From the NCBI GenBank assembly GCA_002633025.1, contig NMRB01000743.1, positions 213,465 through 277,464 on the forward strand: DNA of 64,000 nucleotides, in the 5' to 3' direction. This document shows positions 1 to 11,513 of the stretch, piece after piece. The notes beneath the pieces were generated by a model. The model searched no databases. It was given only the letters and a program-made list of their open reading frames with translations, and was not told where the DNA came from. The stretch is from Notospermus geniculatus. Its lineage: Eukaryota > Nemertea > Pilidiophora > Heteronemertea > Lineidae. Each line of letters starts with the position of its first letter. Within the stretch, counting starts at the first letter, position 1. Made by a program: the position numbers and the translations under genes.

Positions 1-1085
1 AGGTTGACTTGGACTAATGATGGCATAAAAACATTTTATGGATAGCAGATTGAATGCAACCGGCACTGTGTACTGCGCGTTCTGCCACTGTGTACACTGT
101 GTACTGCTGAATCCTGAGTGAGTTGCATTGGACCGGGCAGCAGTGTAACGATCACGGGGCATTCGGAACTTCCGAAGGCAACTGCTCGGCCATTTCCGTG
201 ACGGCTCGCATTTCCCCTCATACACAAAATTTCCAAGGCAGCCATCTTGAACGCGCAACGATTGCTGCCCGTTTGTGAGAATTCAGATGCGGTTCGCCTC
301 ATCACACCTGCGCATCATAATCAAAATAGGGCACACAAAAACGTTGCGTTATTGATCAATAATTGGCAGATTGGGTGAAATACCGGTAAGTTTATATATA
401 ATATTATATAATATGGCTCAAATAATCCAGCAAATAAGGTTGAACATCTTCTTAACAGGCCAAAAATCGGTGAAAATAGTCCCACGGTCGGTCACGTGGG
501 TTTGTTGATAAACAATATGGCTGCCTTGGACTTGGGTCCGAGGTGAAATGCGCCGCCAAGTGACAGATAAGCAGTTCGCCTCAGGTCGTTCCGAATGGAT
601 CACGGGGCGCTACTGGTGCTGCCACCTCCACAAAGGAATAAAACTAGTTTGCTGGCCACTGTTTGTAAACAAACCAGTTTGTTTAGAACTTGGATGTCGA
701 GCTCCTTTAATGTAGCATTAAATGCATGCAATTCAGGTCCTTCTGTGAAGTCAGAACTTTTGACAAGGTCGTTCGAGCAGTTCAACTGTTTCTTCGTTAT
801 GGGAAGTCAATTTCTACTGTTTGATATTGTCTTGGTGAAGTTACAATTTAACCAAAACAACAATATGCTACGCTGCTACAGAGCAATTGGAGTGTTTGTG
901 GGACCTACACGTATCAGTCAATCAGAGGTGGTCTAATAATTTTTTCAGAGCTGAATGTACATGTACTTTAGAATGGATAGATAAGAAGGAAAGCAGTGTG
1001 TTTTCATTCAGTGCATGTCAAAAGGTCTTGTAAAAAAGTAATGTTGTCGAGGTTTTTGTTTACGTTATTTTATGACTTTATTTAG
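1..1085. other. Upstream flank of the DUF4806 gene, no gene recognised
   Basis: No convincing coding exon is visible. The open frames here are short, overlap on both strands and show no domain pattern. Around positions 61-112 there is a small cluster of the repeated word gtgtactg. The stretch ends in an acceptor-like sequence (tttatttag) at 1077-1085, so the first coding exon at 1091 may be preceded by a non-coding 5' exon somewhere in this interval. I cannot place that exon or a promoter. Confidence 0.4.
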
Positions 1086-1090
1086 GTTGC

Positions 1091-4000
1091 ATGATAATCA
1101 TGTTCTTGATAGTAGAGCTAGAGCCTGACCCTTGGGCAGAGAGAGAGATAGCTGTGATACCTGACACATGGAAGGATAAAGAAGGGAATAGTTGCGTCTT
1201 GTGGCCCCCTTATAGCGGGAAGAAACTACACATGGCAGTCAGAAACGCGGAATGCCCCAGTCAAACATGGAAGGCGTATCCGATAACCAGAGAACTGTAC
1301 AGCACACGTAAGTTAAGCTTAAATTTGATTAAGCCAGTTTTTTTATCTGTGTCAGTCTGTGTGTGATACAACATTTCACAAATTTGTCTCACTTTTTAGC
1401 TCATGTATTGAGGAGCAACAAACCCCGCGAGCGATTTCCTTTTAATGTCATGAATGTCTCCAGCCCTCTCCCTGTCTTCGCTTAGTCCTAACCTCACCTT
1501 CTCCTATTTCAGCATCTTATGAAACGGCCATGAGTAAGTGTAAATTAGCGGAAGAAACATCTAATTTAGACACTGAGGAAGATGACAACATCAATGCTGA
1601 ATGTGATTACGAACATCAAAGGCGATCTAAAAGACGTCGCAGGTATTGCAATGCCCTTTAATTCTGTCATGACTGTGTCAACACACACATGTATACATAG
1701 TGTGGTCGCAGTGCATGCTGCACAGTAAAATGTAGAATAGTTGGGATAATGATGTGCTTTGTCAGTTATTTATATGATCAAAAAATTGCAGCTTTTTTTT
1801 CTATTTGATCTGGCTTGTTATGTGATCAAATGAAATGCTAAGGCCTGCTTTCCATTTGCGCGTTTCCGTGCGTGAAAACGCTCGAAAGCATTGTTTGTTT
1901 CTGCTTCGTTGGTCACGGCGCGGAAAAAAAACATGCTTTCGAGCGTTTTCGCGCACAGAAACACGCCAATGGAAAGCAGGCCTTAGGCTGTTACTGGAGG
2001 AAGAAATACTGGAAGCACTCTGCTGTATATCACTTTCCTTCACAGGATTCCAAATCTCCTTAACTCGGATGATTTCGTTCTTTCCCGAGAAGTGACCGGC
2101 GAGACAGCTGAGGATAACGAAGAAGATGTTCTGCCATTGCCAAAGCCGCCACCAAAACCTCGTCAACTCACTGGTAAGCAATTCTCTACAGGATATCAGT
2201 ACAGGTAACCACATACCGGTACATACATGTACTGTTTGCATTGCAATGGGGAACCCGCATGACTGCAGATGGCGCAGTCAGTATAAGACCCGAATGAGGT
2301 ACTGACGTCACTTTTCTCACTGAGAAAAGTTCTGAGAAAAACAAGATTTTCACTGTCCATTTAGTAATTTACAAGGCTTTACATTCGTGCCTTTCAGTTA
2401 GTTGTCACCCTCGGTATGTGGTGAGCCATTACATCATTACATTGTTTTCAAATTTCCAAGACTAGACATACATTGTATCTGCAATAAATGTTAATTGGTG
2501 GAAATAAATTTTCTGCTCGAATTTTTAGGAAAGCAGTCAATGACAGTGGTTGCGGATGTCCAGCCAACTCCATCAAGGATTCATACGCAGGCCTCGCATA
2601 TTTCCAGTAAGTTTACAGTTTCTCTTGCATGTCTTGTGTCAATAAGAAAGAATGAATTGATGAACGGTACCTTACCTAATGAAGGGTTAATCCTGATTGT
2701 TTCAAGTGATGAAACAAAGACGGCCATTTTTTGTGTCAACATAGTAGTCCAGACCCAGTGTTATCGGACAGTTAGAGGTGCAGTCGTATCAAGGTGGGGA
2801 GGGATGAAGGGTAACCTAAATACATGTATAATGCATATCGTTGAGCTTTAAACATAAAATACTTGTAGGCCTACCAGTTTAAAACAGTCATTGACATTTG
2901 TTGCAGATGTCCATGCCACTCCTTCTCAGGTGAATGCCTCGTCATCTTTGTTTACATCAGCCGAGGATGAAGTCATCACCTCTCTTTCATCGAAGACCCC
3001 CACCAGGACGTCACATATTTCCACTTCCACTACCGGTAGTAAGTTTTCGGATGTCACCCCACTGCGATCTGTGCCGCTTTCCCACGTGAATCAGCACCAA
3101 TCAAGATCATGTGTACGGGTACTGAATGATGTGACAAATCGTGGTAAGTACATGTACATGGGGTAAGAAATTCTTTGGCTCTCTTCTTTCAGGGAGCAAT
3201 TGCATGCTTCTTTGACCCTAGTAAATTCTTTATCCAGTTTTCACATTTGAAATGCCTCAATGCTGTTTACATTTCCTTACAGTGGACAGAAATGATGGCA
3301 CACACAATACAACCAACAGCACAGCAACAGTGGGTAAGTGCCTGTATTCTTCGCAGTTGCATCATATTGCCCTCTTTGTGTAGTTACTGACCATAGCAAA
3401 ATGTAGAAAGCCTAAATAGACGAAATCGTTTAGTCTTTCTGCAGATATAGTTGGGTTTTAAGCTGCACGCTATCCAAAACTGAATTTCATGACACCGTTG
3501 TAGTGCATCTCATTATGGCGACCTCGTTTAGCTTTATACACATGGTCAATGTAGGTACACCATTTACACACACAGCTAATTCATGGTGGTGAGGTTGATC
3601 ATGATCTTGTGTCAGTGCATGCTGAACAAGACTCTTCAAGTCTATCTATCCGAATGATCTAAGTTACCATTTAGGCGATGAGACTAATTGCCTCATGTAT
3701 TAAAATGAGTTGAAGCATGCTACCTAATACCTTATGAAGGTTTACTCCAAGCTAGAAAAGTCCGCTGAACTTCTCAAGTGATGAGAAGTACAGCAGCCAT
3801 TTTGGGTTTCAACAAAGTATCAGTCTAACCTCCGTGTTACCACTGGGTATATACAGGTTGGACAGGACACCAGTCTTATCAAGGTGTGTGGGGGGGGGAA
3901 GAGTCCACAAACGCATAGTGTGGCACTTTAAACTTAAAATACTTGTAGGCCTACCAGTTTAAAACAGTCATTGACATTTGTTGCAGATGTCCATGCCACT

Positions 4001-7000
4001 CCTTCTCAGGTGAATGCCTCGTCATCTTTGTTTACATCAGCCGAGGATGAAGTCATCACCTCTCTTTCATCGAAGACCCCCACCACCAGGACGTCACATA
4101 TTTCCACTTCCAATACCGGTAGTAAGTTTTCCGATGTCACCCCACTGCGATCTGTGCCGCTTTCCCACGTGAATCAGCACCAATCAAGATCATGTGTACG
4201 GGTACTGAATGATGTGACAAATCGTGGTAAGTACATGTACATTTTTATATGGGGTAAGAAATTCTTTGGCTCTCTTCTTTCAGGGAGCAATTGCATGCTT
4301 CTTTGACCCTAGTAAATTCTTTATCCAGTTTTCACATTTGAAATGCCTCAATGCTGTTTACATTTCCTTACAGTGGACAGAAATGATGGCACACGCACTA
4401 CGACCATCAGCACAGCAACAGTGGGTAAGTGTCTGTATTCCTCGCAGTTGCTGGCCAAGCAGTGGGAGTTGAAGAGGGGCTTAATTGCAGTACAGTGTCA
4501 GAGTGGTGGATTGTTTGGAGTTGTGCAGTGTGCTAAGGGCCTGACTTTTTTTATACCTTGTTTAGCGAACCCGCCGACGTCCGAAATTCCAAAAACAAAA
4601 TAAAAAACAAATAATTATTTTTGACCATTTAGCGAACCCGGCGACGTTCAAAATTGTTCAAAAGAGAAAAAAGTAAAATTTTATCTTTATTTTTATTCCG
4701 ACCGCCGCCCTTCCTGCCTGAATAGTCTAATCAGCTCACCGCACCTAACATCATGAACAGAGCCACACAATGAGACCAATCACAACCGTTGTCTTATGAA
4801 TAGTCTGTTGTGGTTAGAACTATTTAGTTTGAAATAAAATTTTATTTTTATTTCTTCCCCCGCTCTGCTTGTTTTACAGAATGCTTTTGTGAAGGGAGAA
4901 AATAATCTTTTATTTTAATTTTTTTTCCAACCCTATACAAATCTCTGGAAATTGAAGTTCGCTAAACAACGTATAAAAAAGTCTGGCCTAACCTGTGTGT
5001 AATGTGCTGATTCAAGACGGCCCTTGTTAAAGCTACCCACACACTGGCCACCAATCTTGGGGTCCAGAAGTGTTCAACTGAATGCTTCTCGATGCGAGAG
5101 TTGCCTAGCAGTGGATCCTGGTGAGAGCACACCTGCCCACACTTGGCGTTCAGAGCATATTTTCGGGCCACTTGATGACAATTTAATTTCGGCTGTCATT
5201 TACATTTTCAGAGCGTCTTATTCAACTTATGGTGGAACAGAAAACCCAAATGCAACGCCATACTGATATTTTAAAGCGCATTGAAAACCAGACTGCCCAA
5301 AACAACCACGAAGCAGATGTTAATGCTGAAAATGGTGATGAAGACCTAAACCTTCCTGCGACTTCGAAGGATGATTTGAAGACAATAAATCAACGTCTGA
5401 ATGATGAAACGGCACAACGGAAACTGGTGAGTTCTTTCCTTCAGTAGTCAATAATGATCGTGAAGATCGGTCGCAAGGCCATACCATTTTGTTAGTTTAA
5501 CGAACGGGTCTCCTTTCACGAAAAGTGGCATGCTGCTGGCAAAAAAGAAATACATGTATAAAGAAATGACACGCCATTGATCTACGGTGTTTGCAACACC
5601 GGGTCCCAGATCACAGGGCACTGCGACGCCATTGCTCTGCGCAGCATTCGCAACTTGAGAGACACACATGTTTTCCAAGCCAAAAAATGGTATTTTTATT
5701 TTTTCACTAATGATGATTGAATGGTGCGGGTGCAAAAAACTTTCTTACTGAAAACAATGCGGGCGAAATATAAATTTTTTTATCTCATGGCGATTTGGGG
5801 TAGGCCTAGTAGGAAATCCGATATACAATTAAACGAACAATTAATTTGTTACGGCTTAATTATTCTAATGTAGGACACGATGGACATACCGGCACTTAAA
5901 TTTCTAGGCTACTGTACTGATTATTGGTTGAGGCTTCACACTTTAATAGAAGCCACTTTCTGATAGACAGCAGGGTGTTTTTTTTTAGATAATTTTGGAG
6001 GGCAAAGAGTAGAATAAGCTACATCTACACGAGACACTTATTTGTTTCGGGTCAACTTTGTCTCGAGACATAATAACCCGAGACAAGTAATCCGAGGTGT
6101 TCCGATAATTGTCCTGCGGCGGGTAGATGGAACAGCCATTACTGTGGTTCTGTATGTCATCCACTGTGGTACAGTGATTCCCCTAGCAATAAATGGAGTG
6201 GCGCGGCGCCATGCCTTTGCCGGGTCCCGCCACTCTGCCCTTTTTGCTGCCAAAGTGGCTGACTCTGGTCCAGTAGTGGCTTTGCCCTTGGCCTTCCTCT
6301 TCAGCTTGCAATGCTGACAAATTGATTTTCATTTGGGAAGACTTTTCTTTTCTGCTTCCAGTCCACTCTGACCATGCAGATCTGGACATTGGAATATTAA
6401 ACATGCTGGAAGAGAATAACAGGCAAAAGGCCTGGACTGAAATCACCATCTGGCTGTCCATGAAAACTGTTGGGGGGGAGGGGGCTTGACAATTTTCAAC
6501 GGAGTCATTCACTGTGCCCCTTATGATTGAAAGTCAGTGGACACTGGTAAACAAACTTGGGTAAATTAAAGTGCCTCTAGAGGCAGCCAGCATGGCAGGG
6601 GAAAACCCGGGGAAAACCCAGGTTGAATACCACGTACCAGTGATTATTACGTTAAAGTGGCGCCGCCTGGCCGAAGAACCGGTACTGATAGTAGCCTAAT
6701 GGCGAGCTGCCTCTAGAGGCCCTTTAACAGTTGAACCCAGCCTGTGCCAGTGTGGTGGTTTCAGTTTCGTCCATAAAGGTTAGGGGCCCATGCAGTGTGA
6801 CCTGGACTCATCAGCAAGCCAGTCATACCACAACCAGAACTTGAGCCAACAAAGAACAGTGTAAACAGTAAAACAAAATTTGTTAGTCGTAAGTATATAA
6901 CTCAAGCAGTAACTGAACTGTAAGGAATGTGATACTATGCATGCTATCAGTATCACTTGACCTACTTACCTGAAACAGTGTGAATAAAATATTTTTAGTT

Positions 7001-10000
7001 TTTGTGTTAGAGACCTTAATTTATATTTAGGTGTGCCTACCCCTCTGCAACCAGCTCTACTGCTGCTCAAATTGGAGGTGCCCTCTTTGACGTCATTCTA
7101 TCCGGATGGAGCCTCGCGTGTGGTACGAAGCAAGTGAATACGGCCCTTTTGGATGAAAACCTTCTGCTGTAGTTGCCCCCCGTTGCAACCCAATCACGCC
7201 GGAAAGTGCCCCTTTATAGAAGTCCCACCCTGCCCCTCCAACATCCTGGGGGAATCACTGTCCACTGTACATGTCCACTGAACACACACCCCACCGCCAC
7301 GGGGCAACCTTCGCGTGTCCTCATATAGGAAATCCGACACTTCAGAGGCCTTATTAGTGGAATCTGCACCCTGGAACACAGTGTTTGATGGTTCGTACGT
7401 TTCACAGCTTTCTCGTGTGTGTTTAAAAATAAAAGTTGAAGGCTGGTTTAGAGAAAAATATTAGTTCACCAAGCAAAATTCTTGTTTAATAATGCGTTCA
7501 TGAGATGGCAAACATGTAATACACACCGATGTGACAAATTGTCTGGATCACGGCAGAAACAAAGAAACTGATAAAATATTTACCCAGATTAAAGGGCTTG
7601 TGGTAATCGACTCAACGCGACGCGACCACTCGATGACTCCATGGTTGCTAGGGACGCTTCAAAATGCGCAAATCGGCCAAGTAAGCCTATCGTATTTCTG
7701 AGATGCACGATCTCCGCTGATCCAGGTATGCCCATCCTTGGCCAACAATCCGCCCATGCTTTGCTACCATTTCGAGATAGTTTGTGGATTCCGACATAAG
7801 TAAATTTTCAAATCCGATGACATCTTGACATATCAAGGCCTACGGTCACTCCGCCCTTCGAACTACGCTCCCTTCACCCTTGACATTTTCCCTCCTGAAT
7901 TCCACTCGCAGCAGACCGTGCCGTTTATCACGCTCGCCCCACTGCTGTCATCAAATATAATCAAGAAGAAAATATTTCACCCCAAAACATATTCAATGTT
8001 AGGCATACCTGTGTTCTTTATTACTTGATATAAAAATCCTTCATTTTACAGCATAATTCGTCAAAAAACCAATAATTATTTGTTAAATCGTGAAGAACAT
8101 CGATAGAAAGAAGAGCCAACTTGAGAGCCAATCAGAAAAGTCCTCGCATACATTAGTAGTCCACAGTGACATCTGAACTTCGACGCAGTTGAAGCCGCGT
8201 AAAACATGAATGGTATCCCTTTCCCGGTCATATTTGACACAAACAAGTCCTTCCCTGATGCAAACACGTGAATAGTATCCTTCTGATGTGAAGCTAGCGA
8301 CGAAACGTATTTTCCGCAAATTTCTGACCCCAAGCGACAGATCGAAGTTCTGAAGCCGCCATGTTTGCTCTGTTGATTCATCTCGCGCCCAGGTGCATCT
8401 GGTCACATACACTACGTATTTCGTGTACTTCGTTAATTTCTCAGTTCCTGGAGGCGAGGTGACAGCTCATCTCTCGGCGGCAATGGCAGTGGAAATGTGG
8501 GTAGTTTCAGGCAAGGGTGGATTGAGCGAGAGTAGGAGTGATAGGAACCCTTGTCAGGGCAAGATGATCCGATGAATAATAATGTTGGGCCGCAACTAGT
8601 ATGCATTCCCCTTGCCTTGATGCACATGGTTGCTTAATCTGTCCTACTAGAGGATTGGAATGGCCCACTTATAACCAGACGGGTGCAAGGTGCAATTAGG
8701 TCAGTGGCTCAGATCAACCAGATGATGTAAGTTTATGTAAAATGAGTCAAAGTGGGAAGGTGTATTTCTGCAATAAATTTTCTAAGGCACCCGTAGGCCT
8801 AATGGTCAGTGTACTACTGTACTTCGCCCAAATACCGTCCCCTAGCAACCATCGAGTCATCGAGTGGTCGCGTCGCGTCGAGTCAATTCCACAAGCTGAT
8901 TTAAAGAATACTGAACTCTCCCATGCAATGTCACAGAGATCACGTTTACATGTAGATTGAGTTCTATTAACAGCTTAGGAATGGAACGGTAGACTCCAGT
9001 AAGGTGTGTTAATTGTATTGTTGGCAGTGCGGCCCAATCAGAGCGCAGAGAATTGTCATGTGGATTGGAGAAATCATTTGTGTTCTACAAGACGTGACAT
9101 GCTGCAGAGGCGCAGCGAAATTAGCCGTACATGACTCAATTTTGGCCTCTGTCCCAAGACAAACGGGTGACTCTCGAGACAAAATTTGACTCGGGTTGAC
9201 TTAACCCCCCCTCCCCCTACTGGGGTCAAGTTAACCCGAAACAAAGCTGTCTCGAGACGACTTAGCTCGAGACAAGGCCTCATGTAGACGGATAACTGGA
9301 GCTAAAATGCTCTGTGTAGACGTAGCTTTTGTTTTCTCGTCAGAGTACCGGTAGTCGAATGCTCCGCAAGTTGGCTGCACAGCAGCTACCTTCTGGGAAA
9401 ACTGCTTCAAGCCAGCACTTTTGGCTGAAATGTTTTTGTTTGATCAGTAATAAAGCAAACTTGTTGACTAATTACACCTTTTCTAATTTAGGCACGGCGC
9501 CTCAGTCTGCTTGGTGGCGATACGCTGAAGTCTGTGGTATTCACAATTATGAAAGAGATATTAAGCCACAATTTGAGCCTGCAGTTAAACGTGACTGGGA
9601 CAAAGGGCAAGTCTGCCCTAAGTGCCCACAAGAATGTTGTCAGTGTAATCATCAGTAAGTGTTTCATCCAAATGTTTATGCCATTTATTTGTGTGCATCG
9701 TGAATAGACAGGCAGAAAGTTGTAAATGGTGGTGGTCAGTTGATTGGAGATGTAAATTATGGCTCATACTATAACGTTCCTTTACCGTTAAGGGAGCCTT
9801 TGTAGTCACGTTTTAGCTGAATTTAATTTCAAGAACCAACATTTATCTGGGATCAAAAAAGCCTTTTAGGTACACTCATGGAAAAAGTAAATGTACAGCA
9901 GTTTTTCTTGAATACATGTATCTCCTAACAAATGCAATGTTTGAGGCTTGGTTTAACATTGACATAAAATTTTCATGGCTATCTTGAGATTATGAAATGA

Positions 10001-11398
10001 TATGAAAAACAAGAAAACCAGTAAAATCCACCGTTTACAGAAGGAACTATTGTAAGGCCGTGCGTAATTAATTCTATGTTTCGGGTCCCGCGCGCGCACC
10101 TATTTCTGACTGTTGTCTGCTAATAGAAATGCATTGCGCATCCATTTTCCGAGATTCTCAAGATTCCCAACACAACTATCGGTAAAAAAATAGGCCCAAT
10201 AAGTTTTAAAATACGTCCTGAGAAAGCTAGTTCCTACATCCTTGGTCACAAAACCAGGATGCTGACAGATTAAAACAAAGTTCCAACAGGTAGAGCTCTT
10301 GTTTCATGGTCAGGATGCCTCAATTTTTCATCTTAAATCCATTCAAAATCACCCCAGGATATCAATCTGTGTGACATGTACTGTATTGATTCGTGTTTCA
10401 GCCCGTGTTAAAAATGCAGTTTGTGTTGTGTTTGGAGCGCGCGCGCACCAATTTTAGGTGACAGTGGGACACGAAACATAGAATTAATTACGCATGGCCT
10501 AAAGTTATGTTTCACCTCCTTTTTATCTCACCTGTGGGGGTCATGCTAATTACCGTCCTCCACCGTCTGCCACCGTCCACCACCCCTTTTATACTGTTAT
10601 TGTACAGTCTTCCACCTCAATATTAATTTAAAACATCTTTTTCTTTATATTTCTCTCAAAAAATAATGTAAACCGCATCAGAATCGCTGACAATATTCTG
10701 TTTTTTGTCATCGTCCACCACCACGATTCTTCAATCAGCGTCACCCTCGGACGCCAATGGAACCAGGTTTGATGGCAATGTAGTTCTTGAACTCACTGCC
10801 CGACGGTGGCGCTGACTGACGAATCGTGGTGGTGGACGATGAAAAAAAACAGAAAATTCTGTGATACTGTCAGCGATTCTGATGCGGTTTACATTATTTT
10901 TGACATGTTTGATAGAGAGATAAAGAAAAAGATGTTTTAAATAAATATTGAGGTGGAAGACTACAATAACAGTACAAAAAGGGTGGTGGACGGTGGTAGG
11001 CCTAGACGGTGGTGGACGGTAATTAGCACGACCGCCCCTGTGGTGAGGTGTTACAATGGTTGTGTGTCCGTCGTCGTCCGTGCTTATTTTCTGTGCTTCA
11101 CTTGTTATTGTAAACAACTCGGATTATAGCAACCACCAGTAAATCAGGTCATTACAGTGTTTCGATATGACAAAATACAGTAAATAGAGAACTAAAGTCT
11201 GGATATATCGGTCCATTTTCAGAGGCTGTACGTAAGAATTCAGCTACGAAACATTCCTCTGAAAACGAAATTCTCAAAACAGTTGCAAGATGGTTGACTG
11301 GGGCAAAAGACAGACATGGAGGTAGGACCACTCGTGGAATCGATCAAGGTCAGGATCAAGCAGGTCAACAAGGTCAAGAAGAACCTCAAGAACAATAA
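1091..11398 (+). CDS. DUF4806-family protein, 11 coding exons
   Basis: Exons read by eye with GT-AG borders: 1091-1307, 1513-1642, 2046-2173, 2529-2606, 2907-3143, 3283-3333, 3987-4226, 4374-4424, 5212-5426, 9492-9654, 11223-11398 (TAA at 11396). Phases agree at every junction and the total is 1686 nt, 561 residues plus stop. The N-terminus starts with hydrophobic MFLIVEL, then a WPPY motif (residues 38-41) and a basic, acidic low-complexity linker. The C-terminus has the DUF4806 signature: LLGGDTLKSVV near 455-465, NVTGTKGK near 482-489, and WLTGAKDR near 527-534. This N-terminal plus DUF4806 layout is typical of the family in invertebrates, often in many copies and of unknown function. The start could be residue 1 or the Met at residue 4. 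The last two exons lie in a frame where no long ORF exists, so ORF scanning misses them. No frameshift or internal stop was found. The tail is Gln/Gly rich. Confidence 0.85.
1839..1985. mobile_element. Short inverted-repeat element (MITE) in intron 2
   Basis: The ends are near-perfect inverted repeats starting taaggcctgctttccatt and ending with its complement, with further internal complementarity (cgctcgaaagcat and its reverse). The element is 147 bp with no coding capacity. A related half element lies at 17793-17880. Confidence 0.75.
2670..3345 (+). repeat. Tandem duplication unit, copy A (exons 5-6 of the DUF4806 gene)
   Basis: This interval and 3735-4436 are two copies of one segment about 1.08 kb apart. 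Exons 2907-3143 and 3987-4226 are almost identical, as are 3283-3333 and 4374-4424. The intron sequence between and upstream of them is also shared, for example the block from 2855 matching 3930. The upstream edge is more diverged and approximate. Confidence 0.85.
3735..4436 (+). repeat. Tandem duplication unit, copy B (exons 7-8 of the DUF4806 gene)
   Basis: Second copy of the 2670-3345 unit. Its large exon has one extra Thr codon (PTTRTS against PTRTS in copy A) and a few substitutions, for example ISTSNTG against ISTSTTG. Both exons begin and end in phase 1, so the added pair keeps the reading frame and lengthens the Ser/Thr-rich linker by 97 residues. Confidence 0.85.
4534..4990. mobile_element. 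MITE of about 460 bp in intron 8
   Basis: The left end reads taagggcctgac then a T-run and tataccttgtttagcgaac. The right end carries the inverted copy (gttcgctaaacaacgtata, A-run, gtctggccta). The interior is A/T-rich and non-coding. Confidence 0.7.
6566..6727. mobile_element. MITE, about 160 bp
   Basis: Terminal inverted repeats: ttaaagtgcctctagaggca at the left and gctgcctctagaggcccttt at the right. Each terminus also contains a small palindrome, cctctagagg. The element is non-coding. Confidence 0.7.
7589..8904. mobile_element. Foldback element, about 1.3 kb
   Basis: The arms match for at least 60 bp in inverse orientation: ttaaagggcttgtgg (7589) pairs with ccacaagctgatttaa, and the block gacgcgacgcgaccactcga occurs at both ends, followed by tggttgctaggg. 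The interior has no domain I recognise. Confidence 0.65.
10055..10500. mobile_element. MITE with long terminal inverted repeats, about 446 bp
   Basis: The termini share about 45 bp: ggccgtgcgtaattaattct followed by atgtttcgggtccc and a CG-alternating tract at the left, and its near-exact inverse at the right, ending cgcatggcct. The interior is non-coding. Confidence 0.8.
10529..11046. mobile_element. Foldback MITE with arms over 200 bp
   Basis: Both arms carry, in inverse orientation, the series: C-rich end, gctaattaccgtcc, repeated caccaccgtc words, tcttccacctcaatatt, aaaacatctttttcttta, gtaaaccgcatcagaatcgc and catcgtccaccaccacgatt. The arms together cover most of the 518 bp, leaving a short central spacer near 10790. 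No ORF. Confidence 0.8.
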
Positions 11399-11513
11399 TG
11401 TTGTCTTTGGTCTTTTGGAACAAGTGACCAGCATGACAGTTAAACTACATGTATTTTAGAGGCATAGTGATGATATGTGCTCAAACTTTTTATATGGCCC
11501 CCTGTTGGCCATC

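Larger units (their letters stand above)
6016..9328. repeat. Outer inverted repeat, 3.3 kb
   Basis: The left end aagctacatctacac (6016) is matched in inverse orientation by gtgtagacgtagctt (9314-9328). The shared block continues inwards with copies of gtctcgagaca and tttcgggt in the first 80-100 bp. The arms are diverged. The interior has no recognisable transposase. Confidence 0.5.
5427..9491 (+). other. Large intron 9 of the DUF4806 gene, filled with foldback sequence
   Basis: The intron runs from the donor after 5426 (gtgagt) to the acceptor at 9491 (aatttag). It holds two nested inverted repeats (6016-9328 and 7589-8904) and a small MITE (6566-6727). I see no other gene inside it. Confidence 0.7.
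9655..11222 (+). other. Intron 10 of the DUF4806 gene, carrying two MITEs
   Basis: This is the interval between the donor at 9655 (gtaagt) and the acceptor at 11221-11222 (ttttcag). It contains the elements 10055-10500 and 10529-11046 almost back to back. Nothing else is recognised. Confidence 0.75.

Noticed and set aside
9329-9658. 109-codon frame over the DUF4806 exon
   Set aside because: It is the wrong frame. The neighbouring frame of 9492-9654 gives the conserved LLGGDTLKSVV peptide and joins both adjacent exons in phase.
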